64,000 nt of DNA from the NCBI GenBank assembly GCA_009760855.2, contig WPIO01000087.1:940001-1004000 (forward strand). The letters run 5' to 3'. This DNA is from Cristatella mucedo. Taxonomy: Eukaryota > Bryozoa > Phylactolaemata > Cristatellidae. The position numbers and the translations under genes were made by a program. Positions 36,407 through 46,336 of the stretch are shown here, one piece after another (the first letter of the stretch is position 1; each line of letters begins with the position of its first letter). The notes under the pieces are model-generated. The model had not been told where the DNA came from, searched no databases, and saw only the letters and a program-made list of their open reading frames with translations.

Positions 36407-36667
36407 CGGTCCCATCATTCTTTTGATCCAGCTTACCTTTCAGATCTACTTTCCCACAAGGCCAAGCATCGTATCACTAGCTTTTCGGAATCTAATCGTT
36501 TATCTCAACATCATACGAACACAAGGTCCTGTGGAGGCCGTGCCTTTAGTTCGCATGCTCCCACACCCTGGAGCTAACTTCCGACTGGCGCTACGACATC
36601 CCCTGACTTGACGGCATTCAACGAGGACCTACAACGTGTCTATTTATCAGATCATTGAGTGGGTCCA
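35121..36667 (+). mobile_element. L2-A LINE, degraded long copy split by an LTR element
   Basis: Begins at ATGTCATTAGCCTCCTGTCA, equivalent to the start of the RT domain in the 59.7-61.9 kb copy. It retains scrambled versions of the RT blocks (DQENLSNFHPISLL, NLGFPFNANDIHFHLYFDAS, the last one the former YADD region) and the post-RT end. A (TC)n repeat has expanded inside it at 36267-36402. It stops at GAGTGGGTCC near 36666, where a small LTR element begins. The rest of the 3' UTR continues at 38207. Confidence 0.75.
36267..36402. repeat. (TCTG)n/(TC)n microsatellite
   Basis: TCTGTCTGTCCG-type tetramers (36267-36320) followed by more than 40 TC dinucleotides. Lies within an L2-A copy, in what was the ORF end. 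Confidence 0.95.
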
Positions 36668-36947
36668 TGCTTTTTGGTCTGCTGTACCGAGACAAATTGA
36701 CTACTCTGGCAGAAGCCGCTGAGGCGAAAACGGCTGGCCCAGCATGCAGCAGCTGCATCCAATTCAGCGTGCTAGCTGTTCGGCCCGGTTCCGCGGTTCC
36801 ATAATTAACGGTATCTCCCTTCGCAGCAAATGTAAAGCGCCTAGGAAGAGATTGAGTTCTCTGAGGGTGCTTTATCAAGTGCCTTGCTATTATTATCATT
36901 AGCTGAACCGTCTTGATCTGTGCACGACTGCCTGCGTAAATTTAACA
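36668..36947 (+). repeat. Left LTR of a small nested LTR element
   Basis: After removing a nested L2-A tail (36811-36898) this repeat is 192 bp, against 194 bp for the right copy at 38013-38206. Shared blocks are GGTCTGCTGTACCG, AGAAGCCGCTGAGGCGA, CAGCGTGCT, GGCCCGG and CCGTCTTGATCTGTGCACGA. The end is worn (TTTAACA against CTCAACA on the right). The left flank is L2-A sequence. Confidence 0.6.
36811..36898 (+). mobile_element. L2-A 3' tail inside the left LTR
   Basis: GGTATCTCCCTTCGCAGCAA, the intact terminal stem-loop (AAGCGCC / GGTGCTTT), TCAAGTGCC and a TATTATTATC tail. Bases on either side rejoin the LTR sequence when this piece is taken out. Confidence 0.75.
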
Positions 36948-38012
36948 GCTGCGACAAGAATGGGATTCGAAAACACGTTTCCTGGAATAAAAATCGATCT
37001 CGCACGTGAACTCAGGCAGCTTCCGGGCGGCAGACGTATGCAGACTGCGTCGCAATTGCTGAGAGCATGAGGCAGAGAAAGTATTTCAGAGGAGACCCGA
37101 CGAAAGGCAGTGCTTATAAGCATCTGTCCGAGTAAGTGTTATTCCATAATAAAGCTGGAGGTAACCCAAACCGGTGGATTCACAGCTACTGGACCTTGTG
37201 GCACTTGTCAGGAAGACTGTTCCTCCATCACGTGCCTCTGTGCCTGAGATGTGATACACGTGCGATGAAAGTTCCTGGTCAGGCCGCATCTGTAAGAACT
37301 TCGATAAAATCTCTAATAACGAGAAAAAAATTCTTCTAAGTGTCTGAGCCACAAGCGCCTGTCAAGACGGTGTTCCAGAGAGCGGCAGAGGCAGCAAGTG
37401 GCGGCTACGGCCGAGGAGCCACCTGCGGCAGCCTGTGCCGTAGTTGCCTGTGAGGCGGCGGTTTTCGAGGCTGCGGAAGAGAAGACGCTGGTACGCGAAA
37501 CGGAAACTCGCTAAGTGGCGCACGAGAAATTGCCAGTACGCGTGACGGTATCCGCAACGGCGACGGCCCGCAAAACGTCTGCCAGCCCGCCGACGACAGA
37601 CGTTCGCTTGAAGGCAGCACCGTTCGAGTTCAGCGATACTGCAAGAGCTGCCAGGCCGGCAAGAGCTGCCAGGCCGGTTGGCACTGCGTCTGCGACGCCG
37701 GTCGGCCCTGCTACGCAGTCGGTTAGTGCTGTCAGAGCTGCTATGTCGGCAAGAAGGCCCGTCGATGTAAAAGCAGCCATCGAGGTGGCGGAGACTGCCG
37801 AAACCCGTATGGCCTTCTAGGAGGAGGCACGCGTCAATTACCTGGTTGAGGGAAAGGGACGCTGGCTACGCCCCGGCGGTGGCTTAAAGCTGATGGCCTA
37901 CTCTTCCTGCTGGTCACCAATGGCTGCGGTTTGGTGTGCGTCCTACGAGCAGGTGTCACGTAGCCTCTAGAAGCCGACCGATGCTCAGTCGGCCTCTGAT
38001 GGGAAGATAGGA
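36948..38012 (+). mobile_element. Internal region of the small LTR element
   Basis: About 1.06 kb with no RT, integrase or protease motif that I can find. A plus frame at 37515-37820 (101 codons) is Ala/Arg/Thr-rich and contains an 18-bp tandem duplication near 37652-37680. The region is GC-rich, and the frame on the other strand is similar in size, so coding is doubtful. Just before the right LTR is a purine-rich stretch, GGGAAGATAGGA (38001-38012), in the right place for a polypurine tract. A primer-binding site could not be assigned. The size and lack of genes suggest a non-autonomous (TRIM-like) element. Confidence 0.5.
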
Positions 38013-38206
38013 TGTTGGGTCTGCTGTACCGCGACAGCGGACTTCTCCGGAGCGAAGCCGCTGAGGCGAGAACATCAAAATCCCACTTGCAGCAGCGGCT
38101 TCCAAGCCAGCGTGCTGGCTGTGAGGCCCGGCTCCGATTTTCCGCAATAAACCTCGTCTGCCTTAGCCGTCTTGGTCTGTGCGCGACTGCCCGCACAAGC
38201 TCAACA
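38013..38206 (+). repeat. Right LTR of the small nested LTR element
   Basis: 194 bp, starting TGTTGGG and ending CTCAACA, so the termini are short inverted repeats of the TG...CA type. It has an AATAAA polyadenylation motif (about 38145) and CCGTCTTGGTCTGTGCGCGA. L2-A 3' UTR resumes immediately after it. Confidence 0.65.
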
Positions 38207-38415
38207 CGTGTGATTCGTCCTTTGTGCGCTTATGCATACTGAAAATTTCCACGCTGCCGCTAATCATATTTGCATGCTGACCCTGTGAACGTCACCTCTA
38301 ACCATTTTAAGGTTAATGTCATTGACCATGCTTACGTTAGCCATTTGACCGGGCTTCTTTTCAGCAAACACAAAGTGCTTAGAAAGATGCTGGGTTCTCT
38401 GAGGGCGAATAACAA
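38207..38415 (+). mobile_element. L2-A 3' UTR, continuation of the 35.1-36.7 kb copy
   Basis: CGTGTGATTCGTCCTTTGTG, TTGCATGCTGACCCTGTGAA, GTTAGCCATTTGACCGGGCT and GTTCTCTGAGGGCGAATAAC. It picks up where the left part stopped, which is why the LTR element is read as an insertion. Confidence 0.7.
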
Positions 38416-38847
38416 TGGTTTTATTGTTGTTGTTTGTCTTATATATGCAAGCATCGCATGGCTAGTGATTCATCACGTAGAGCACATCAAACTATCCGTG
38501 TAGAATAGAATTCAAGTGTACATGCAATGTTGGAAACATTTCCGACTGTTTGTATTTCGTCAGCTCTTGTTTTTATTTCCGCTCTGAAAATCCAAGGGTT
38601 TAATGAAGTGCACCAACATTAAAAAAGTGCTCGGGATAAATAGAAAAAGCTTCAAGAAAAAGTGCATGCTTCTTCCTCCAGATAGTCGGATGCCACTGCA
38701 GAGATACCATAAGCAATCAATAACTTTCCTTTTTAAACACGCCAACTGTGGATGTCCAACATCAAAATCGGTTTCAGCAACTGGCTCGGGGTCAGTTTAG
38801 CAGTGAAGATACCCAACTGTGGCAATAACGTTCAGTTGAGCCGTGAT
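38416..38847. other. No gene recognised
   Basis: No supportable gene. Frames at 38560-38745 (-) and 38603-38800 (+) mask each other. Confidence 0.45.
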
Positions 38848-39020
38848 GGCAGACTAGGTGAGGTGGTTGCTTTTCCCGACCTCGGTCGCGAAGTCGTGGG
38901 TTCGTAACCTGCAGTGGGCGACCCTTTATTTTCACTGCAAGCGGTGGTGATAGCCTTAACAGCTCTTCTGTCGCTACACAAAATAGGCTGTTAAATCAGC
39001 TTGTACTTCATTTCATTTTA
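38848..39020 (+). mobile_element. SINE-1, full-length plus-strand copy
   Basis: tRNA-like head GAGCCGTGATGGCAGACTAG, B-box GTGGGTTCGTAACC (one change), body CCCTTTATTTTCACTGCAAG, GTGGTGATAGCC, CTCTTCTGTCGCTACACAAA and an end ATAGGCTGTTAAATCAGCTT. It can be used with 34150-34336 to define the family. Confidence 0.8.
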
Positions 39021-40977
39021 TTTCTCAGGCGGTAGCCCATCTGAAGCATCTAGCATATTGAACGGCCCTTTACCAGTTGCTAGCTTATCTATATCATGTC
39101 CATACCTATTATATTACCGGGTCACCAGAATGCCAGACCGCCATCTCACCAATGCATTAGCTTTACTTGCAGAGGTTCAGACTTTCAGATTCAGCCTGAG
39201 GGACGCCAGGCAACTGCCCACTCACTGCTGTACAGGACAGTGGTGATTCGCGATCGCCTTCCTAGAACACTTAGGCACTCGAAGCAGCCTATAAACGGAG
39301 GGTACATTATGAGGGAACGTGACTCTGCAACCTGCAAGCTCACAGGCGGTGAAAAGGCAGACGATGACTCGGCAAATGATTCGGCAGTCTTGTCCGAATC
39401 CATGCATTGGAGGCATATTTGGGGACATCTATCTACCACAAATTGCCGCCAGCTGTCGTGTGGGTTCGAAACGAACAATATCCCGATAGTGCAAAAAAGA
39501 AAGCACGTATGGAATATAAGGGCTTCCAGAGGCGTACAACGGAGGGATGGCTCAATCCCTCGACGCAGGCAGCTTGAGTGTATAGACTGGGTATGGCCAG
39601 CGTGGTTTGGAGAATAAAGAGTTTAGTGTTGGAGCCAGCAGGCTTGTTGGTCGGTCTTGCTAACCAGCCCGGTGACAGGTCGTGCGAAGGCTGTCGCACA
39701 CGGTCACCAAGCCACATGCTGACTTGGTCTCACATGGTCTTTCCAGGCCCACCCCTGCCAATCATCTAACAAGATCTTTGAGCGTCTGCTAACTTTACAT
39801 CCTTCGGGCGATCAGTGGCGATTCCCTACCGCGTCTCATAGATCCTATGTGCACACCACAGTGTGAAAATCAATTTTATATCCATCAAAGAAATGAGCCA
39901 TGGGATCTAGATAAGCCCCAAGGCAGTGGTCATACACTGTAATCTGCTTTTTACTGAACTCTCAGGAAGAAATATTTACATTTATGGCAACCAATCAGGC
40001 AATGTCAGAAACAACGGCCAGATTTTTACAAACACTCCTATATTTGAATGAGCTTGATATTAAATGTATTATACCATTAAATTATATACACTATTGTTAT
40101 ATATTATTGTCACCATTATTATATACTATATAATTTATTATATTATATTTATATATTCAGTATCTTTGTCTGTAACTACAAAAACCGAAAACAGTTAGGT
40201 GGCATGAGGTTGAGCAGTTTTCCAATCAGCACTCACTGACCCAGCCTTCGTCAAACCGCGGCGTAAAATGGTCAAGATCTGTACCGTGGACCATCGGCAT
40301 CTTTAAAGTCAAAGTATTAATTAATATTTGAAAACTAATTTTACACTTCACGCTATTATATGAAGCAATAATGACTGAACCAGATGCCTTTTTCCTTAAA
40401 AAAAAGTTGTTTAGCAGCTTCTGAGTGCCAACATGACTTCTGAGCGCTGCTAGTATGTATCTTGGCAGACAATAGTATAACCCCGACGGCTCGATGTCGT
40501 AGGCGTAACCTGCCACTTACCCAGCTGCGTATCCTACGGCTGAATGCGGTTCAGTGCTCGCCTTCGCGCAAAAAGCAATCCGCCACGAAGCGAGTGTTCC
40601 TGGCGCTGACCTACTTACCACTACTAAATATGGGGTCGAGCGTCCGAGGCGTGAATTGAAAAGACATGCAAAAATAGATGATTTTACTGAGCTTTAGCTG
40701 CTAGCTCAAAATGTCGCTGCGAGCCTAGCTCAGTTGTATCTCCACACTCCTCATAAGCTCTCAACAACACAAGCGTTCGTGCGGATGAAACACGTCTCCT
40801 ACGCTTAGGCTACCTACGTCTACTGTGGGGAACTATGCAACTAAGACGAGGAGCCCAAACCGGAGTCTAGACCGTGATTGGGGACTAGGGCTCTGCTTCC
40901 ACCGTGAATGCAAGAATACCTCATAGACTACCTCAACCACTCTTGCGGAGGAAACACGCCTCCCCACTTAGGCTACC
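39021..40977. other. No gene recognised; a 34-bp direct repeat
   Basis: Open frames 39096-39617 (+, 173 codons) and 39191-39478 (-) overlap and carry no known domain. A diverged direct repeat (40781-40814 and 40945-40977, GGAAACACGCCTCC... / AAACACGTCTCC...) ends exactly where the next L2-A tail begins. An AT-rich block lies at 40070-40160. Confidence 0.4.
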
Positions 40978-41138
40978 ACATTTGCATGCTGACCCTGTGC
41001 ATGTCACTCCTAACCATGTTATTCATTTTGTTTGTTTTTCAAGCATGATTTTACTTACCATTCAATTGCATGTCCCTTTGCAGCAAATGTAAAGCGCCTA
41101 GAAAGAGATCAAGTTCTCTGAGGGCGCTTTATCAAGTG

Positions 41139-41189
<51 letters not shown>
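40978..41189 (+). mobile_element. L2-A 3' tail with long (ATT)n
   Basis: ACATTTGCATGCTGACCCTG, CTAACCATGTTATTCATTTT, then a perfect 8-bp stem (AAAGCGCC at 41091-41098, GGCGCTTT at 41123-41130) and TTATCAAGTGC followed by about 16 ATT triplets. It is the best example of the family 3' end. Confidence 0.9.
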
Positions 41190-41190
<1 letters not shown>

Positions 41191-41501
41191 TACGCCGCCA
41201 GTTGGGAACGACCCAAATAGAAGGAGGAGCCCGAACCAACGCAATATCTCACACACCACACCAATTACTTCTAGTTTGCACGGGCAAAGCCTTATGCCGA
41301 TACTACTTGTGCGAGTATGCACACACAAAAAACACAGAAGAAACGTAAAGTGCGAGCTCCGGAGCAGTGCGACCGTATTTGGTGGCGTTCACCGAATCCT
41401 CCTGGCGCCGTTTCGCCCTGTCCCGTCAAACACCGGCGAACAGCCGGCCCACCTCCCTCGCTTTCAGAGAAACGAGTCCGACGGCATCGAAGCGAAGCCG
41501 A

Positions 41502-41577
<76 letters not shown>

Positions 41578-42140
41578 GAAGCCGAACAAAACACCCCGAG
41601 TGAGCGTCGCTCGACTCTTAGATACCTAGCTGAGACAATGGGGCGAGAGCTTAGCTGGTACGTGCCCGAAACCGTGGGTCAATACGGTAGGGAATGACTA
41701 CCGTCGCTCGGCCACCGCATGGGTAACCCAGTCCAAGTTGAAAACCGAAAGGGTTCCCAGTGATTCTTTAGGGACGGAGCTATGGCCGAAGTTGACAGGC
41801 CAGCCAACATTAATCAGCCGCTCCCGTGGGCAGCAGACCAATTCTAAATGTCGAATTGCTATCGCTGGCTCTAGAGCTTCCTGGCTCGCTCTTGCTCTCT
41901 CAACTCACTGTCGCTCCTCTCTGGCTCACTGCTCAAGGACAAATGAGTTTTGCCGGACGAACAGTTCTCGTTTACGCCAGAATTAAGCTAAGGCCAGCAC
42001 GGAGCTACAATAGCTCAGTGTATGACTTCAGTTGCATTCATATTACACATGGCCCCCGATGAATGAAAACTCATGGAGTCACGCCCTCCTCATTATCTAA
42101 ATTCGCATGTGAATCGCCAAGCATCAAGACCTTTGACATC
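41190..42140. other. No gene recognised; contains a GA repeat
   Basis: The open frames at 41276-41697 run through the GA repeat and are not credible. Nothing else recognised. Confidence 0.4.
41506..41575. repeat. (GA)n microsatellite
   Basis: About 35 GA dinucleotides. Confidence 0.97.
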
Positions 42141-43118
42141 GATGCTGTCGGTGCTAGACCGCTGCTCAATGACCAAAAGAACTTGAGCAACTTGCGCCTA
42201 GTCTACCTTCTACCGCTTCTGTCAGAAACGCTGAAACGAGTCGTGACAGACCAGCTGAATTCATAAATTTGAACTTCACACCTTGCAAGTAAGTTTCAGT
42301 CTGGTTTTAGAGCTAATCGATCCAGAGTCAGCATTGTTTGGGTGGTCTAACGACCTACGTGCAAATGCAGACTTAGGTAGAGTTTCTCTGCTTGTTTAGC
42401 TCAATCTTTCGGCAGCTTTTGATACCGTCGACTAGTGTGTCGTTCTTGGGCTCCTCTCATCTCGCCTGCGCGTCACTAGTGCTGCTTTTCAATGTTGCAG
42501 GTCCTATCTTAGTGGGAGACTTCTAAGTATTGATGTGAAAAGACGGAGATCATCTGAGGAACCTCTGACATAAGGGGTATCTTGGGGCTCTGTGCTTGAT
42601 CCTGTTCTTTCAAAGGTTTTTACTGTCCGCTCTGCCGATGTGATAGCCAAGTACAATCTAGGCTTTCACTTCTACGCAAATGACACTCAGTCGTACTTAT
42701 CTTTGATCCCTAGCAGGCCTCTAGCACGTCGAAATCTCTCAACTTCCTTGCTGCATGTATTGATGACATCAGCGTCTGCAATGACAAACATTTATTCAAT
42801 GGAATTACACTAATCCAACTTAATAGTAATGGGAAAAATCAAGGGTGATTCAGAAATGGGAAAGATTTACGCTCAAAATTGGTTCTGCCAGCATATTTCC
42901 TGTGGAATCTACACGAAGTTTAGGTGTCACGTTCCGAAATGGCTTTTCATTAGACGATCACATCAGCTCACTGGTCTAGTCTGCATTCTATCAGCTACAT
43001 AACATTACTAAAATTGGGGATTTTTTAGACAGGGATACCAAGTCTAATTTGATTCACGCATTCATGGTTCTGGTCTCTACTTCTGTAAGTCACTGCTTGG
43101 TAGCCAACCAGTTTGTGC
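42141..43118 (+). mobile_element. L2-A LINE, RT region, left part of a split copy
   Basis: Degraded RT blocks in order: LNDQKNLSNLRLVYLLPLLSE-like, LNLSAAFDTVD-like, GSVLDPVLSKVF, LGFHFYANDTQSYLSL (active site YADD changed to YAND) and SARSLGVTF-like. Frameshifts and stops are frequent. A SINE-1 sits at 43119-43317, after which the L2-A sequence resumes. Confidence 0.8.
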
Positions 43119-43317
43119 AATAAATAAATAGATAAATCCTAGCTGATTAAGAAGCATCTTTTGTATAGTGACCGAATAGCCTGTACCAGCACCTGTATCA
43201 GCACCACTTGCAGTGACGATACAGAATAGCCCTCCGCCGGAATGTATTTCACGACCTCGGGACCGAGGTCATGAAAGCAACCGCGTTACCCAGTGTGTCA
43301 TCACGGCTCACCGATCT
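43119..43317 (-). mobile_element. SINE-1, full-length copy inside L2-A
   Basis: Inverted: AATAAATAGATAAATCCTAG, CTGATTAAGAAGCATCTTTT, CACTTGCAGTGACGATACAG, TTCACGACCTCGGGACCGAG, TGTCATCACGGCTCACC. Both halves of the interrupted L2-A are recognisable on either side. Confidence 0.8.
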
Positions 43318-43536
43318 GGCGCTTACAGGCGGTGCAAAACACTTGGGCTAGGCTTGTCTGTCACGAGCTTTGCAGTTGCCACATCTCTAAACTTCTCGCC
43401 GACCTACACTCGCTTCCAATCAAGCAGCCCATCGACTTCAAGAATTCGGTGCTCACTTCTAGGTCCCTTCATTATTTGGCTCCAGCCTACCTATCACATG
43501 TGCTCCACCACCAGGCTGTCGTACCACTTGCTTTTC
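43318..43536 (+). mobile_element. L2-A LINE, right part of the split copy
   Basis: Resumes with GGCGGTGCAAAACACTTGGG, the RRLQLVQN-equivalent, and continues to GCTGTCGTACCACTTGCTTT, where another L2-A copy in the opposite direction is inserted. Confidence 0.75.
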
Positions 43537-43992
43537 ATAATAATAATAATAAAAATACACTTGATAAAGCGCCCTCAGAAAATTCTATCTCTTTCAAGGC
43601 GTTCAACATTTGCTACAAAGGAAACACGATCGCATGGGGAGTAGTATCATGCTAGATAAACAACATGACTAACATGGTTAGGGGTTCCCTGCACAGGGTC
43701 AGCATGCAAGTGTGGTTAGTGGCTGCATGCAGCATTTTCAGCAAGCATAGGCACATCAAGGACTAATCGAAGGGACCCACCAGATAATTTCATAAATTGG
43801 TGCATTTTAAGTTTTTTTTAAACCTGATCAAGTCACAGATGTCGTGACGGAAATCGGGAGTGACTTCCAGACTTTGGTAGCTTACGAACTAAAAGCGCGG
43901 TCTCCAAAGAATTTGAGGTTTGTACGAGTTATATGTAAATATTTAGATTCTGAAAAATGGGTTGTACAAAGCTGAGCCTGATGGTTAAAGCA
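43537..43992 (-). mobile_element. L2-A LINE 3' copy inserted in L2-A
   Basis: Begins with the inverted (ATT)n tail, ATAATAATAATAATAAAAAT, and stem-loop AAGCGCCCTCAGAAAATTC, through AACATGGTTAGGGGTTCCCT and TCTCCAAAGAATTTGAGG. At 43993 the sequence flips to plus-strand L2-A RT sequence. Confidence 0.8.
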
Positions 43993-44620
43993 GCGCCAGA
44001 CCAAGAGAACTTGAAAAACTTCCGGCCAGCCTCCAGTCAACCATTCTTATCAAAGACATGGAAATGAATCTTGGCAGACCAGCTGAACTCATGTATGATA
44101 ATCTAACGCCTAGCTAGCAAGTTTCTGTTCGGTTTTACAGCTAATCACACCATAAAGTCGGCATTTCTTTTGGATTTTAACGACCTTATTAGGAATGCAG
44201 ATTTATGTAGAGTAGTCATCCTTGTTTTTCTTGATCTATCGGCAGCTTTTAATGCTATTGATCAACAAGTTCTGACTTGCCCACATTCAGAAAGAAACTA
44301 AACACATATAATTTTTTCCAGTATTTAGGGGTTTCCGCTGTTCGACCTTTATATCCCTACGCATGCCGACACCACTGCGTGATGCCACCAACCATGTATG
44401 CATGCTGGCCCTGTGCATCTCACCCCTAACCAGGTCATTCTTGTTGTTTATTGGGCACGCTACGGCTAACCATTCGATAGTGCGTCCTTTGTTGCAAACG
44501 TATAGTGCCTAAACATTCAATTGAGCAAGCAAATACTACTTAGAAAGAGACTGAGTTCTCTGAGGGTGGAAGATCAAATGAATGGCTCTTATTATTAATA
44601 TTATTGTTATTATCTGCTCT
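43993..44620 (+). mobile_element. L2-A LINE with internal deletion
   Basis: Starts in the RT N-terminal part (CCAGACCAAGAGAACTTGAA, CTATCGGCAGCTTTTAATGC) and jumps at about 44270 directly to the UTR block TTGCCCACATTCAGAAAGAA. It ends with the stem-loop and TTATTATTAATATTATTG. Roughly 1.3 kb of RT and ORF end are missing relative to fuller copies. Together with 43537-43992 this is an inverted pair. Confidence 0.75.
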
Positions 44621-44767
44621 GCGGCAACTGGCTCTTCGTTTACTGGAATATTCCCAAAAGTTCAGTGAGGCCTACGGTCTGCCTGAGTTCTCGTAATCAT
44701 CGGTCGTTCTCGGTCGAGTTCTACTCGTCAGCCGCTCTTAGTATATTCAAACTACGCCATTCCGTCA

Positions 44768-44813
44768 TGACATTCTCTGACTTGAACACATTTAAAAAGA
44801 ACTAAAAACGCAT
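44768..44813 (+). mobile_element. L2-A UTR, left part split by SINE-2
   Basis: GACATTCTCTGACTTGAACA CATTTAAAAAGAACT-type block up to ACGCAT. The continuation, TATCACAGCATTGTATGGGT, is found at 44987 after SINE-2. Confidence 0.75.
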
Positions 44814-44944
44814 AGTTTGGTCTAGCGGTTAAGGTGCTCGCCCCGACCAAGGTCTGACTGAGATTGTGGGCTCGAGCCCCGAGTTATATGTGAAGCGCCT
44901 GAATGGAGATTAAGTTTTTCTTGGGGCGCTATATAAATGAAATA

Positions 44945-44986
<42 letters not shown>
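44814..44986 (+). mobile_element. SINE-2, complete copy inside L2-A
   Basis: Head with A-box TAGCGGTTAAGG (44823-44834) and B-box GGGCTCGAGCCCC (44868-44880), so a tRNA-derived polymerase III promoter. Tail stem AGCGCC (44894-44899) and GGCGCT (44925-44930), then ATATAAATGAAATA and a TA repeat. This is the clearest copy of the family. The tail resembles the L2-A 3' stem-loop in position, loop length and arm sequence. Confidence 0.88.
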
Positions 44987-44990
<4 letters not shown>

Positions 44991-45228
44991 AGCATTGTAT
45001 GGGTCCCTGGGATTCGTCCTTATATGCTTATGCGTGCTGACACACTCAATACTGCCACTAACCACACTTGCATGCTGACCCTGCGCATATCACCACTAAC
45101 CATGTCATTATTGTTGTATACTGAGCACAATACTACTAACCATGCTTCCTTTGCATAAATTGTAAAGCGCCAGGAAGGAGATCAAGTTGCCTAATGGCGC
45201 TTTATCAAGTTCTTTATTATTATTATCC
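44987..45228 (+). mobile_element. L2-A 3' UTR, right part
   Basis: TCACAGCATTGTATGGGTCC, CACACTTGCATGCTGACCCT, CATACTACTAACC-type block, then AAAGCGCCAGGAAGGAGATC, AATGGCGCTTTATCAAG and TTATTATTATT. It forms one element with 44768-44813. Confidence 0.85.
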
Positions 45229-46284
45229 CTCTTGCACAACGCCGGATCGTCGGTTCCCCTCGCTAGTCTTCTAACCTATCTCTCCATCCTGAGCGCGTCC
45301 GACGCTTTTGAGTGTTAACGCTTAACGGTACAAAAATTTCATTTTTCAATAAGCTGCGCACTTTGGTTTGCCCAAACTCAGCTGGTAGACACGTTCAGTC
45401 GTGCGGGCGTCTGCCTCAGAAGAGCGTTTGTGCCTTTATGAGACGTGCATCGACTTCAAAGCCGGACGTAATAGAGGTCCGCAGTCTAAAGAACGGCGCA
45501 GCGTAGCTGCTCGCAGATACTCGCTTGCATCATTTAAGACGGCTCCAGTGGAAGAGGAAGAAAACACAGAGAGACGAGGCCACGCAGCCGGCGGTGTGGC
45601 CCAAAAGCGAGAGCCAGCAACAGCGCTGGTCACGTGACTTACCCGGTAGTTAGACGGCCAAAGTTGGCATCTAGCTAAAGGGCCGTAGAGCCCACGCACA
45701 TGCGGGACTAGACAGCCGACTATTGCGGTCAACTCCATTCGCAGAAATGAAAAAAACAGCCGTGTAGCCCAATTGCAAGTACACCACAATGTAACGCAAC
45801 TTTTCCTAGGGTATTAAGTCTTATTTGCTCAACGGCTAATTCTCAGAATTATCGAATATGATCATATCCTGCATAAGCATAGCTTCTGAGCCCTGAACTG
45901 TGACTAACTTGAAACGTAACCACTTGAAATGAGTCAGCTGCAAAGTATTACGAGTCTTGAAGTTCATGTTGAATCGTCGTGAACAGCAAACGAGTGAATT
46001 TAACGTGAATTTCCTTTCAAGTTGTGCTCAAATGACCTAGCAGATGTTCGGAAATGAACAGCTGCTCTACAGCTATGGCTGTATTGCAAGTCGCATTCTC
46101 GAGAATGACACCAAAAATAGTCTCCAAGCGTTTTACAGGGATGCTCTCGTTGTGAATGGCTTTCAAAGTCCAGTATATCCCAGCGAAAGCGCCCTTATTG
46201 CTCACGCTCTTGGGTACGCTTCTCCGAGTACGAGCTCTTGGGTTCTCCTTGAATGCTTACAAGATGAGCGCGACAATTTTAGTT
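45229..46284. other. No gene recognised
   Basis: Frames 45312-45506, 45401-45637 (+) and 45436-45789 (-) overlap and have no domain. Confidence 0.4.
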
Positions 46285-46336
46285 ATGATGCATTTGTATC
46301 GCGCCCTCTGATAGAAATTGATCTCTTTTTAGGCAT
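46285..46336 (-). mobile_element. L2/SINE-2-type 3' stem-loop relic
   Basis: GATGCATTTGTATCGCGCCC, TCTGATAGAAATTGATCTCT and TTTTAGGC form the inverted terminal stem-loop only. It cannot be assigned to L2-A or SINE-2 with confidence. Confidence 0.55.

Noticed and set aside
36948-36990. tRNA primer-binding site after the left LTR (GGGATTCGAAAAC)
   Set aside because: It resembles a T-loop rather than the complement of a tRNA 3' end, so no primer could be assigned.
39578-39770. Possible LTR end near GAATAAAGAGTTTAGTG
   Set aside because: No paired repeat or primer-binding site could be found.
41276-41697. Arg-Glu or Ser-Leu repeat proteins across a GA tract
   Set aside because: Produced by the (GA)n microsatellite.
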